This document shows positions 1 through 11,719 of a stretch of 23,627 bases of DNA, piece after piece. This stretch comes from Hypsibius dujardini (lineage: Eukaryota; Tardigrada; Eutardigrada; Parachela; Hypsibiidae). The translations under genes were made by a program, and so were the position numbers. The DNA is taken from contig LRSR01002583.1 of assembly GCA_001579985.1 (NCBI GenBank), forward strand, positions 1-23,627, given 5' to 3'. The number at the start of each line of letters is the position of its first letter. The first letter of the stretch is position 1. Below the pieces are notes generated by a model. It saw only the letters and a program-made list of their open reading frames with translations. It was not told the DNA's origin and did no database searches.

Positions 1-903
1 AAGTCGTGCCCATTTGCACAACACACTAACGACAATTATGCCACACGTCTGACTATAGGTAGCAGGAGAAAATATGATAAAGAAGAACAGTCTGATATAG
101 AGAGTGACAGGCCTATTGCACAAACCCAAACACAGACACAGTCACAGACACAGACACGGACACAAATACAGTCACAGACACAGACACGGACACAAATACA
201 GTCACAGACACAGATACAAACATAGACACAGACACAGCCACAAACTCAAACAAAAACACAGACATGTTCTTCATGACATCAAGTCAGCCGGATGAGGTGT
301 TGCGGGTTCTTACCGCGTTGTCTGCCGGATTTTAGAGATTTTTAATTCGTCGTTTAAATCTGTACTTACAACGACCTAGTATAGCCGAAACCCTAGTATG
401 ACCGAGAATTACCCAATGTTTAGTCCAGGGCTTAAACTTGGCGTTAAATAAGTCAGCTCAAGGTTCTGGTCATGTACTAGTATGTGTAGTTGCATTAATC
501 ACTGCAAGTTCAACCCACAATGAGTTTGCACTCAGCAACGTGAACGAGTATTTTCTGTAGACGTCTTCCTGACAAAACTAGTTGAACAAACGATAGTTTC
601 GATTTGCTGAAAACATAAACCCTCTTGGATGTCGTGTCTGATTCATCTAAAGTACCAGTTTGCTTATACTCGCAATCCCAAGGCTGACGAGCAACCAGTT
701 AATCTGACCAACGGATCAATAAAACAGGGGAAGAATTCTGATTTATTCACTTGTAAGCACCGAGCTGTGAGGCTAGCCTAGCCCCACAAGTTTGGGTGAA
801 AGTCCACATGAGTTGAAGGATGCCGGATGCTCCTGAAAGCGTAGGTTGACTTCGATATCTCACACGGTTTCCAAAATTAAGTTATCGGCCTGAAAATTTG
901 CAG
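1..903. other. Upstream region without recognisable gene
   Basis: I see no exon with a family signature here. The only clear structure is the hexamer minisatellite at 121-264, and an open frame of about 60 codons over it is purely repeat-derived. The 3' end of the stretch (about 890-903) reads as an intron end or trans-splice acceptor (TTTGCAG at 897-903) leading into the first pump exon. The upstream non-coding or initiating exon of the pump may therefore lie in this stretch or outside the window. I could not identify an ATG exon with a matching donor. Confidence 0.55.
121..264. repeat. Hexamer-based minisatellite (ACAGAC-like)
   Basis: Tandem degenerate hexamers of the type ACAGAC, ACAGTC, ACGGAC and ACAAAT. 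In the middle, five hexamers are arranged into a 30-bp higher-order unit that repeats twice exactly before decaying. It produces a spurious His/Arg-rich open frame. The CAGA-type motif is the same family as the arrays found inside introns further down the window. Confidence 0.85.
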
Positions 904-3900
904 AGTGTACCATCCAACACAACCCCTCTTCTAGATCCCCAAAAAGACCAATCCCCTGCAGAGAAAAATCCATTTAACGCCAAAAAACCCGACCCGGCCA
1001 GCATGAATAGGGTTTATCCGACCGGTGGGTCACTCGGTGGCGGCGGTGGCGGCGGGCGGCGTGGCAGTATACTCGACAAACCGGCCGTGGCTTTTGATAA
1101 AAGCTCCAAAAAGCAGGCGCACGAAAAATGGAAGGAACGACGACAAACCGTCCATCAGACACGGCATGTTGTAGCTCAAGCGAATGAACGCCAGAAGGAG
1201 GTTGATAAATTGAATGACCTCAAGAAGGAAGTCGTCATGGTATATTAACACGCAAACAAAATGACAGACAAACAAACAAACAGACAAACAGACAGACAGA
1301 CGCCGTATGTATGGTGCACATGCAAATTAGCTTCTAATTGCAGGACGAGCATCTAATGACAGTTGATCAGTTATGCTTGCATCTGGAAGTTTCTGTTGAA
1401 TCAGTGAGCCTAACATTTGCGATTAAATGCTTGTTTTCCGTCCATTACCCCTAATTGTAAAACTTATCTTAAGGGTTTGAATGATGAAACTGTCACTCAT
1501 CGATTGATTCGGGACGGGCCGAATCAATTGCCCGCTAAAAAGCAGACACCCTTGTGGTTATTGTGGGTCGCTGAAATGACTCAAGGCTTTTCGTTGCTGC
1601 TTTGGATCGGCGGCATACTGTCCATTCTGGCATGGGGAGTCCAGAGCAATCTGCAGCCGAACACTCCGAGCGACAATGTGAGGGGCAATGGCAACTTAAC
1701 TGCGCTTCGGTAGATCAATCAAATGGGAGCTTATGTTTCTACCCCTTTGTAGTTGGTGCTCGGAATTGTGTTGATTGTGGTGGTTTTCATCACCGGAACC
1801 TTTTCATTCATGCAGCAGTCAAAGTCTGCCAGTATCATGAACTCTTTCATGAAAATGGCCCCCCAGTTCGCTGCAGGTATGTTCGTCTTACCCAGCTTTC
1901 TTTCAGACCGATAACTCCTTACTCATGACCAGGCAGACAGGGATGGACATTGATGACAAAACTACAATTAGTCAGCCAATTAGATTTGTTAGTCCACAAA
2001 AATCAATTTCCATGCTTTTTTAATTTTAGTCGAATTTATTTGCCTGGTTTTTGTTTTGGTTTCTTTCCCAATCAATTTTTAGTAACTTTTAGTTTTTTCT
2101 TTCAGGCTGAGTAAAAAAACACACATAAAACACGGTTTGGTAGCAAGTCACTTTTCCTTCTTAAGCATGGTTAACATTTTTTTAATTCTGTTTACGCAGC
2201 TGTTCGCAACGGGCAAAAGATGGCCGTAACGGCAACCGAGTTGGTGGTCGGTGATATAGTCGAACTCAAAGCCGGCGATAAGATCCCCGCGGATATCCGC
2301 ATTGTGGAGAACAGAGGTCTTAAAGTAAGCGAACATCATCCTTAGTGACATGGTACTCTCAATGACGCTGCTCAAGACAAGCACTCACACAAATGCGGTA
2401 TCATACAGTATACTAATGCAAACCGTGTTAACAACACTGCACTGCAAACTAAGTTAAAAATAGTATACTACACTACAATACATGAAACTGAACAAAATTG
2501 AAAAATCAACTAATTTAAAGCTTCGAATTCTAAACCAAACTAAACTTCACTAAAATTAAAGCTAAGCCAAAATAACTAAATTTAACTAAACTATACTGAT
2601 TTAAATTTAACTAAATTAAACTACACCATTTTTAATGTGACTAAATCTATTTTATCCAAATTTAATTAACTGAACTACAATAAATTAATTTCATCAATTT
2701 ATCAATTGATTTCAATTACGTAAACTAAGTTGAACTAAATTTACCTGAATTTAGTTAAACTAAGCTACACTGAAGCGAATTAGACTAAAACTCACCGGAC
2801 TGCTAAAATGTAGGTTGACATGGCGTCCCTGACCGGTGAGTCGGAGCCCCTCAGCAGGACAGTGGAGGGCACCAACGAAAATCCTCTTGAGTCCAAGAAT
2901 TTGGCATTTTTCTCAACCTACGCTGTAGAAGGCAGCGCCGTCGGTATTGTCATCCGGACCGGGGAACGGACAACAATGGGCAGGATCGCCAAGCTGGCTT
3001 CGACGGTGGAGAGCGATATAACACCGTTGGCCATCGAAATGTCACGGTTCGTCCATCTGATGAGCTACCTTGCCGGCGGGATGGGTCTTATTCTCTTCAT
3101 CATCAAAATGGGCCAAGGCGGCGGCGGATCGGCTGGTATGACCGTCCTGAATGCAATCGTTGCGCTGATTGGAATCGTTGTGGCCAACGTACCGGAAGGA
3201 ATACTACCGGCAACAACGGTAAGACATTTCTTGATGACGTGACACACTTATACTGTGTGGTCAATGGAAAACAAGGGCGATTCAAAAATATATTGCTAGG
3301 ATATACCGTTTGGCTAGGAATTGTTTTGATATCAGTATTTTGTTCTGGGTTTCGTCTGCTCGTACGGTGAATTGCTTGGCTGTTCACCTCTTCATTTGGC
3401 ATGCATGTCACGGATTGGCCTTTCATATCTTTCCTCAACCATTCGTCTATTCGCATTATGTCCTTCCTTTGGACTGTTCGTACGTCTGTCCGCCCGTCCG
3501 TCCGTCCATCCATTTATCCATCCGTTTGCCTATTTTTCCGCCAGTCCGCTAGCCGGCCACCTGGTTTTGCCGGTCTGTCCGCTTGTCCTTTCGTCAATTC
3601 GTCAGTCCGTCCTTCCGTCTGTCCTTCTCTCCACCCTTCTCTTCGTCCGTCAATCCGTCCGCTCGTCCGTCCATCCGTGCAACCGATTGCAGTCTTTGCT
3701 TTGCGTATACTGGCTCATTCTTCGGGCACACGGTTTGTCATTCCATCCCTTGTATACACATCATGATTCCATTTTTGTTTCCGTATCTTACGCTATCATC
3801 GTAACTCCCTCGAGGAAATTCTCTCTCAATGATAACCTCATTCGAGTTGAGCAGTACCGGAAGTCGTAAACGGAAAATGCCTATTAGCTGCTAAAATGTA

Positions 3901-6900
3901 TAGCATGATTTTTATAGTATTGGGTTGACAGGTTGCGCTAGCCTTGACCGCGAAGCGGATGGCCGGAATGAATTGTCTGATTAAGAACCTTTCGGCTGTG
4001 GAAACGCTCGGCTCAACCTCCGTCATTTGCTCGGACAAAACCGGAACCCTCACCCAGAACCGCATGACGGTAGCACATCTGTGGACGGAGGACAAGATCT
4101 GGGAGTGCGACACATCGGAAGATCAGAGCAGTAGGTCCATCCGTGGGCCCGTTTGAGGATCACACAAAACTAGATAGGCTGAACTAAAAATTTGCTAATA
4201 CTTTTAGAAATAATTTAGAAGTTTCAGTTTACAAATACAAATACAGTAGATTTTAAAATTATAAGTCATTATCTAACGAAACTAAGAACGTATGTACTAG
4301 CTAATGTTTAGTTGACTATAAAAACTAGTTGTCTGGGTATTTATAACTTTTAACGTCTCTAGGGAAATTCATTTGTGAGACATTTACTGTATACAACTTT
4401 AACCATGGTTCCAGAGAATAAACTGGAGATGACCGCAGTCACCCTGAAGGCGTTGGTTCGCTGCGCAACTCTCTGCAACCGAGCCATCTTCAAGCCCGAT
4501 CAGGAACAGCTGATGATGATGAAACGCGAGACGGTCGGTGATGCCTCCGAGTCGGCGCTGTTGAAGTTTACCGAGGTCAACATCGGCAACACGGTGGATG
4601 CCCGAGCGAAGAATCCGAAAATCGCGGAAATTCCTTTTAACTCCACCAACAAATATCAGGTATATTGGCCAAAACGGTCTCAAATAAGGCTTATGAATAA
4701 AAAAACTAAAAAAATCTAAGTCAAAACGATACTAAAACTGTAAGTGACTAATTTTGTGAATTTCATTTTTTTAGTTGACAAAAACAGCAAAACTAAACGT
4801 GCCAATTAATAAAACTATAATTTGAAAAAGTCATGGTGTCGAGGCTAAAAGAAGCTCCACTGAGAATCCTTAATGGTTAATTTTAAGTTAACTAAAAAAA
4901 CCAACCACTAGTTTTTGCCACCCATACTAGGACTGTGCAGCATTATAAGCAGATACAGGTTTTTCAATTTCGGTTAGGTTTCCTCTCTCGTTTACAAGTA
5001 GAAAAGTTATTTTATTTGAGTCGGCCCTGACAATTTGGATTGTAGCTATCCATCCATGCGTCGGCTGACTATCCTGGAGAAAATCTCCTTGTAATGAAGG
5101 GTGCACCGGAGAGGATAATAGATCGCTGCAAATTCATTGAAGTCAACGGTCAATTGTTGCCACTCACTACGGACTGGCACGTCAAGTTTGACAAGGCTTA
5201 TCAAGCTCTCGGCGGAATAGGCGAACGCGTTCTGGGTACATCAAACACTGATTCATTGTATTATTATTTGATTACATAATTGCTTAATTATTCAATTGAG
5301 ATTCAACTAAAATTAAAATTAAAATAATAAAAAAATTGTATAATGAAACAGACGTTGATTTGGTATTATGTATCATAATTAATTAAAGATGTGCATACTG
5401 GGTTTTGATATAAATTAAAGCAAGGAAAAGAGTCTCAGATATGACTGGATTTAATTATTGGCAAAGCAAAATTCCAACCTGAGTAATGTACCACAAAAAT
5501 AGTACAATTAGTGCAGTCAAAAATTGTTTTATTTCTTTCAGGTTTCGCACAATTTCGTCTGCCGCGTGACCAGTTTCCCCTGGGATTTCAGTTCAACCTT
5601 GAGGTTCCTAACTTTCCTGTTGAGGGGCTTACCTTTTTGGGTCTCATCTCGCTGATCGATCCACCACGAGCTGCCGTGCCGAGCGCTGTCGCCACTTGCC
5701 AAGAGGCAGGTTAGTATTGCAAATATACGTAATGAAAAGGCGGAGACAGTAAGGCTTATTTCACTCAATACTAGCATGTTTTTGTCTTAGTTACAATAAA
5801 TATGTTCCTTTAGCTTCGTTCAATCAATTCGGAATGTTGAAAAATGGAAAATTCAAAACTTTTGGGAAATATTTGTTTATATATTGAAAAGATCAATTGC
5901 ATTGTTTCCCATTAATTCTGGACTATTTTTGAGTTTGCACAGAATCAGCTACAATATCGGTTGATTGAAGCTAACCTACAAATCTTATTGACTAAAATAA
6001 GATTAAACTAATGAGAAGTTTAAATGCCCTAAGCAAAAGTTAACGAAGTTTAGTATTTCCATTGCCATCAGTACAGACGTTAAATGTCGTATACTATTTG
6101 CTAATTTTCCCATTTAGTTAAATCTGTCAAGACTAATAAAATTAGTGCAATAAATGTGAACTCATTGAATGTGTTAAAAGATATTCAGTATTTAATTTTA
6201 TTCATAAGGTAAAAACTACAACTTATTCACAACAAAATATTATTTTAGTTTTTTATTTTACTCTATTTTTTTATGTTACTCTATTTTTCACAACATTCCC
6301 TTGCACTGCATCCGTCTTAATTGAATAGTTTTTTTATTTTTGGTTTATATAACAGGCGTGCGAGTTATTATGGTCACGGGCGACCATCCAATCACCGCGA
6401 AGGCCATCGCGCGAACCGTGGGGATTATTGGGCCGACCAGCGAGACTGTGGAGGACATTGCCGTGCGACTCTGCAAACCGGTGGATGAAATCGAGCCGAC
6501 GTTAGCGCGCGCCGCTGTCGTTACCGGCAGCATGCTGAAGGAGATGTCGTCCGATCAGCTGGACTTTGTTTTGCGGACCCATCCGGAGCTGGTGTTTGCC
6601 AGGACTTCGCCGCAGCAGAAACTGATTATTGTCGAGGGTGTCCAGCGGATGGGCTGCATTGTGGCTGTGACGGGAGACGGGGTCAACGATTCTCCCGCCC
6701 TCCGCAAGGCCGATATTGGTAACACCTTTTTGCTGACTAGAGAACATTTTAATTTCGTAAATTTTTTATTTTTATTAATGCTATCTTCTTCTTATAATTA
6801 ATAGTTAATTTTATAATACACAATTCGTAATTCATAACCTGACTACAATTTACAATTAACAAATTGATTTTCCTGATTTGGTAACTTTTTAGTTTTTATA

Positions 6901-9900
6901 ATTTTAACAATTTTTTGCAGCATTGTAATTTTTATAGTTGTTCTCGAGGTCGGAAAGTACTGCCGCTATCTTTCCTTCGCGAAAATTGTGTCGCAAAGTA
7001 CATTCCTTCCTTGGGTTATTTTTAATGACGGTTTTCGCATTTAGCATTAAATTAATTATAACTTTTATGCAGTGAGACTAAATATCAAAACTGGTTGTTA
7101 ATAAATTTTGAACAAAATATACAATTTATGCATTGTATTCACTTTTCAGTAGTAAGGTAATCCAAAATGGGCTCCTTCACAAGGAGGGACCACATTCTAT
7201 ACCGTTTTTTTAGCTGACTGCAAGTGCTTGTCAAAACAATTCACGTGTTTCACCATAATTTATTTATTTGAGTTATACCAAGGTAATTCTGCTTTAACGA
7301 CAATGCGCTTTCTTCTTTATTTCTGCGCAGCTTTTTTTTCAATATGCTTCTGTAGCCCAAACAAATTACAATGAGACTCATAAAACACCTTAAATGGCTG
7401 GTCAGCACAAAGAGCCCGAAATAGAATGTGAACCCTTCCCTTTGATAGAAAAATGTATTCAACAATTTTTCACTTGCATAATCCCATACATTGTGCACGC
7501 AAATTGAAATACATCACTAATTTCACTTACAGTATGACCCCTCAAAGACGCTGAATTGAATGAACGCGACGTCGAATGTCGAACGTGCCAAGCTACACAC
7601 AATTGATGTTTTATTATTCTAAGGTATTGCGATGGGGATTACTGGCAGTGACGTGAGCAAGGATGCAGCAAAGATGATTCTGCTAGACGACAACTTTGCA
7701 TCAGTGGTGGTCGGCATCGAAGAGGGCCGTTTAATCTTCGATAACCTGAAGAAAACGATTGCCTACATGTTGACCTCCAATATCGCTGAGATTGGACCGT
7801 ATCTCACGTAAGTGCCGCGAGCAATAGTGTCCGCCCTTTTCCTAGCCTTGCTTCATGAATACACAAATTCGGCTGTCGTTTGGCTTTCACAGAGTTGACA
7901 TTTCATATTTTTTTCCGCAATCGTTCTGCAATTTTAACGTCAATCAAAACTCACATTAATTATCCTACAGGTCTGTCATAACACAAACACCACAGGCTAT
8001 TGGAACGGCTGGAATGCTTTACATCGATCTTCTTACTGATATTGTAAGTTTTCCCGCGAACACGTGTAACACAACTGTTAAATCAGACTTTTCAGATGTT
8101 CTTTTATTGAACGGTTTTCTTGGCAGTTTGAGAATACTCTTCTCAAATATTTAATTGGAGGTGGTTGGTGAAACAAAAATTAAATGAGGAATATAGTTCT
8201 CATACATAGTGCCCAGGTATGGGCTACGAAGGTGTTTGTGGTGGCTACCTTCTAGAAAATTTGAGGGAAATCAGCACAAACCAATCAGTCATAAAGTTTT
8301 GACAAAATTGGCTTTTCTGAATGTTCTTATGGAGAAAACGACAAAAAATCTTGAGTGGTCGATTATTACACAGTTCGGATGGGAACTAGAAACGTAACTG
8401 AATGGTATACGAGCAGGAATTGAGCAGGGGCTCAAAAACCATATTCGAGAAAACCGGGTTCAAAATTTTAAACTAGACAAACCGATAAATCCCCCCCCCC
8501 CCGCTTTTTTCAAAATGAAAATATCTTTTTTTGAAACCCAATAGGTACAGATTATTTGCTTAGAAGATATAATATTTAGGTTCTGCTTTATCGACAATGT
8601 TTTGAACAAAAACTTGCCTGTAACCGCTACAACTAATGCGCGTCAAAGCTTCTGGGAATGCACCGCGTAAACTGTCCTACCATCTGCGCAACATCGTTTT
8701 TTGAAAAGCTCACGTAATATTTTTTATTTTTGCATCCATAAAACATAATAAAATGTTTTCTCCTAGTTATGAGATAGATAAATTGTATCATCAGGTAGAG
8801 AACAAATATGAAGGCCGCAAATTAAATAATATATTTTAAATATTGTACATGCATTAATAAGAATTTTTAGTTTACGTGAATTTTATTTTATATTGTTGCT
8901 CTTTATAGTTATAAATATTTACCGTAACCCCAAAAAACACTTATTGTTAAGAATAAAAATTTTCATCGAAGGGCAGTGCCAGGGATCCGAACCTATGCTA
9001 GATCCCTAAGGGCACCCCTAGGGGAGTTGCTTGGATTACTGTCCCCTGGTAATCGAAACAGGTCTGTAATTGCTCGCCTTAACAAAAATGTGTTTCCATC
9101 CAGGCGCCAGCTATAGCCCTCTCATATGAGCCCTCGGAGATGGACATTATGAAGCGTAAACCGCGTGACCCCAACCGAGACCGAATCATCAACGGACAGC
9201 TGCTCAGCCAGGCCTACGGGCAGATTGGGTTCATCCAATGTATGGCCGGATTCATGTGTTACTTTGTCGTGTTTGCGGAGAACGGCTGGTGGCCACAACA
9301 AATCTTTAGCCAAGACAAAGAGTATTACAACCAATGGGAGAACCGCGTCAACCAAGACATGGTCGACTCATTCGGCCAAGAGTGGACATGGGAACAGCGG
9401 CATGAAGTCACGCTAACTGCACAGGGAGCCTTCTTCTTGACGGTCGTCATCACACAAATTGGCAATATTCTCAACTGTAAATGCCGAAAAATGTCACTAT
9501 ATCGCAAGGGACTTTTGAGGTGACTTTCTTCTCGCGTGTTGCATCAATAAGACTTCATGTAAAAAATACCGGCCAAATGCAGTTAAACTTTAATTTAATA
9601 TTTTGAGTTTAATTCTAACCTGCCTAAATTTGTTCCGCTTTAACTATTCTACGTAGATAAAACGGAAATTCTTTGGAAAACCATTAAAGAAATTTATTTA
9701 TATTTCAACTTCTAGAAATTCAAACTGAGTATGATGTTACCTAAGGAACTTTATGCACCGACCTTTCATGCAAATTAGAAGCGGTGGGCCTTCGATCCTC
9801 GGCCTAATAAGTCATCTAAATTTTGAATTTGTTTAAATTTAACCTGGACACAAGTTTGTTTGTACGTAAATTAAATAAACTATTTACATTTTAATGTTCA

Positions 9901-11481
9901 CGGTAATAAAAAAAATCAAAATCAATCAATTAGTTTATTAGTATTGACGTTGCTACCTGTTGCGGTACTTTTCTTCTTTGCAGTAACATGGTCCTCCTGT
10001 GCGCAATCGTTTTTGAGGTGGCTGTCGTGAGTTTGATTATCTACACACCAAAATTCAATCGTCTACTTCAAGTACTGCCAGCCAGGTATGAGACCTTCAT
10101 GCCTTAAGGAAGAGGGGAACACTTTTCTAATAGAAATTAAAAGGCATTTTTATGCCAACGACGTGGACCATAGCTTCAGATGACCACACAGTCAGAGAGA
10201 AGAGTGCATTGTCTGTTCAATGTGCGCACTTAAGGGAGAGGTCATAAAACTGCCCGTATGACAGAACCGCGAGCGATAAATTGTTTAAAAAGTATTTAAT
10301 TTACGGTATTCCAAGACTGAAAACTGATCCGTCACTTTTGAAGGCCTTACTTACTGTTTTCTTCTCACGAACGGAATCGGAGATAGGAAACCGAAAGAAA
10401 TAGGACTTAAAAATGTTCTAAAATAAATTTTTTTTGCAAGTACAGTGTACTTCACTTTTCGAAACGTCTAACTACCAAAATTTGGTACTGCCAGAAAAAC
10501 CCAGCAGAAATTACAAATTTTATCAAGATTTTGAACAGTTTCAAACATTCTGCTTACCGAGACAGGAATCTTGCAAGCTGTTTTATGGCCTGATCGCTAA
10601 TTGCGCGGGCGTGAGAGAGCACGCACTGAATAGACAGTTAACTCCGCTCTCAGGATCTGTGGTGCGCACCTGCGTCAGAGTTTGTACATCAAATTTCACT
10701 GGTAACCACGTCAAATTGCATGGAGCTGCATGGAGATACGTGGCGTTGCATGGAGCTGCGTGGAGAAAGGTAAAACAATATGGAGATTCACGACATCTTC
10801 GACAACGTCACACGGCGGCCATGCAGCTCCACAGGCCCCATAAAATATTCTTAACGCTTAATTTCCATGATTTGATGGGTTTTGATGGATTTTGATAGGT
10901 TTTTGTGTTCCACGCAGCTTTACGCAGCATCATGCTATTCCACGTAGTTTCCCGTAGTTCCATTCAGTTCCGCGCAGCTCCATGCAGCACCATGCAGCTT
11001 TATGCAGCTACTTGCGGCTCCATGCAGCACCATGCAATTCCAATTAGTTCCATGCACCTCCTTGTAGCTCCACGTAGCTCCACGTAGCCCTCTGCAGCTC
11101 TACGTAGCTCCATGCAGCCCTCTGCAGTTCCACGTAGTTCCATGTACATTGCGAGCGTAAAAAAACATCGGTAATAAATTTTGGTGTACAAACTCTGACA
11201 TATCTAGTCGTGCGGCACTGTAAAAATAGGGAACTCGTTCAATTTCGGTCAGAAAATTTTTCTCTTCTCTTCCTAAGTGCGAAACCTTCAGTTTTTTATC
11301 GGTACTTTTTGGGGTGTGACGAGTTAACGGTGCCATTGATCTGCGGTTGTACAGGGGCACTTGGTGGATTGTCGGTGTTTGCTATTGTGTCTGCATCATG
11401 GTGTGGGATGAAACAAGAAGATGGATGGTGCGCCGTGACTCCAATCCCAAGACATTCTGGAACCGAGAGACCCTCTACTGA
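904..11481 (+). CDS. Na+/K+-ATPase alpha-family P-type cation pump, 16 coding exons, 5' end open
   Basis: Coding exons: 904-1239, 1344-1403, 1474-1677, 1753-1876, 2200-2324, 2814-3218, 3932-4130, 4415-4659, 5046-5235, 5542-5709, 6356-6718, 7624-7807, 7971-8043, 9104-9519, 9984-10085, 11355-11481 (stop TGA). All introns are GT-AG and the frame is kept throughout, about 1,106 codons (family about 1,020). Motifs in order: LKKEV near residue 107, TGES 290-293, PEG in TM4, phosphorylated Asp453 in [16 protein letters not shown] 584-589, [22 protein letters not shown] 791-799. The protein would pump cations at the plasma membrane with a beta subunit. In pig numbering, E327, N776, E779, D804, D808, Q923, T797 and the ouabain-loop Q111/N122 are kept. 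Oddities: an extra ~75-residue N-terminus with a seven-Gly run and RRGS; a Gly-rich L3/4 loop (GQGGGGSAG); T772M, P778A, G806L, D926N, E954V; and a C-terminus ETLY where the family has ETYY. No ATG lies upstream of codon 34 (1003). It is a divergent paralogue; a non-gastric H+/K+-type pump is possible. Confidence 0.93.
1003..1005 (+). other. First in-frame ATG of the pump
   Basis: This is the only ATG in the pump frame between the acceptor at 903 and the end of the first exon, apart from one at the exon's last codon (1237). Starting here would give about 1,073 residues and drop 33 codons. Those 33 codons are open and Pro/Asn/Lys-rich like the rest of the N-terminus, so I favour a start further upstream (another exon or a spliced leader) but cannot exclude this ATG. 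Confidence 0.35.
1253..1302. repeat. CAAA/CAGA short array in pump intron 1
   Basis: A run of AAACA and GACA tetramers beginning about 13 nt after the donor at 1240, inside a 104-nt intron. It contains no coding signal. Confidence 0.75.
2440..2790. repeat. Decayed AT-rich ACTAAA-type repeat, pump intron 5
   Basis: Intron 5 (2325-2813) is largely made of variants of AACTAAA, TTAACTAAA and AAATTTAACT. Similar ACTAAA-rich text recurs in introns 7 (4160-4340) and 8 (4685-4900), so this is a recurrent low-complexity composition and not a discrete element. Confidence 0.6.
3478..3690. repeat. CCGT/CCAT tetranucleotide array, pump intron 6
   Basis: Degenerate TCCG/TCCA tetramers fill the middle of the 713-nt intron 6 (3219-3931). 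Several long open frames over it are Ser/Pro/Val-rich artefacts of the array. The rest of the intron shows nothing recognisable. Confidence 0.8.
5710..6355. other. AT-rich pump intron 10, no gene seen
   Basis: A 646-nt GT-AG intron between the exon ending in the hinge region (CQEAG) and the exon opening with the TGDHP segment. It is strongly AT-rich, with no ORF or repeat of note. Intron 11 (6719-7623, 905 nt) is similar, and short open frames in it have no family features. Confidence 0.7.
8044..9103. other. Pump intron 13, no gene seen
   Basis: A 1,060-nt intron between the exon ending IDLLTDI and the exon starting APAIALSYE. It carries a run of 12 C at 8491-8502 and a 10-bp palindrome CCCCTAGGGG at 9015-9024. 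At 8983-8993 the minus strand reads GGTTCGGATCC, resembling a Pol III B box, but no paired A box or cloverleaf is evident. The remainder is AT-rich. Confidence 0.6.
10715..11150. repeat. Inverted pair of CATGCAGCTC-type minisatellite blocks, pump intron 15
   Basis: At 10905-11150 the plus strand carries about 20 degenerate ~10-bp units related to CATGCAGCTC and CACGTAGTTC. At 10720-10770 the same motif appears in the opposite orientation (GCATGGAGCTGCATGG). The two blocks are therefore inverted relative to each other within the 1,269-nt intron 15 (10086-11354). A 153-codon open frame at 10434-10895 overlaps the first block but shows no conserved motif or splice logic, and I treat it as chance. 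Confidence 0.75.
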
Positions 11482-11683
11482 GTGCTGATCCTTATTACAG
11501 CGTTCATATACAGTGGCATAACGTGCAATTTAAAACTCTTGCTGCTTCAGTCAGAGCAATTGGCTCAAAGAAGGGCGAAGCTTTGCTTTACAGTCGCATT
11601 GCTCACACACGAAACATCAGGGCTTGCATATTTTCCACTGATACACTAATATAAAAGTTGTTCAAGGTACCGAGCGTGCAAGA

Positions 11684-11692
11684 TTTATTAAA
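11684..11692. promoter_or_regulatory. Overlapping poly(A) signals for the two convergent genes
   Basis: TTTATTAAA reads AATAAA on the minus strand (11689-11684), about 30 nt beyond the ClpX stop, and ATTAAA on the plus strand (11687-11692), about 206 nt beyond the pump stop. Both are standard cleavage signals. The plus-strand use would end the pump transcript around or inside the ClpX terminal exon. This is inferred from the motif and position only. Confidence 0.45.
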
Positions 11693-11719
11693 GCAAAAAT
11701 GATGATAGCTCTCAAGAAA

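Noticed and set aside
104-295. His/Arg-rich 63-codon open frame
   Set aside because: It is a direct translation of the ACAGAC minisatellite.
3310-3869. Several overlapping long open frames rich in Ser, Pro and Val
   Set aside because: They lie wholly in pump intron 6 and track the CCGT/CCAT array.
8983-8993. GGTTCGGATCC on the minus strand as a tRNA or SINE B box
   Set aside because: The T-stem does not pair beyond two base pairs and no A box or acceptor stem is found.
10434-10895. 153-codon open frame on the plus strand
   Set aside because: It lies within pump intron 15, starts without an ATG, runs into the minisatellite and has no recognisable motif.
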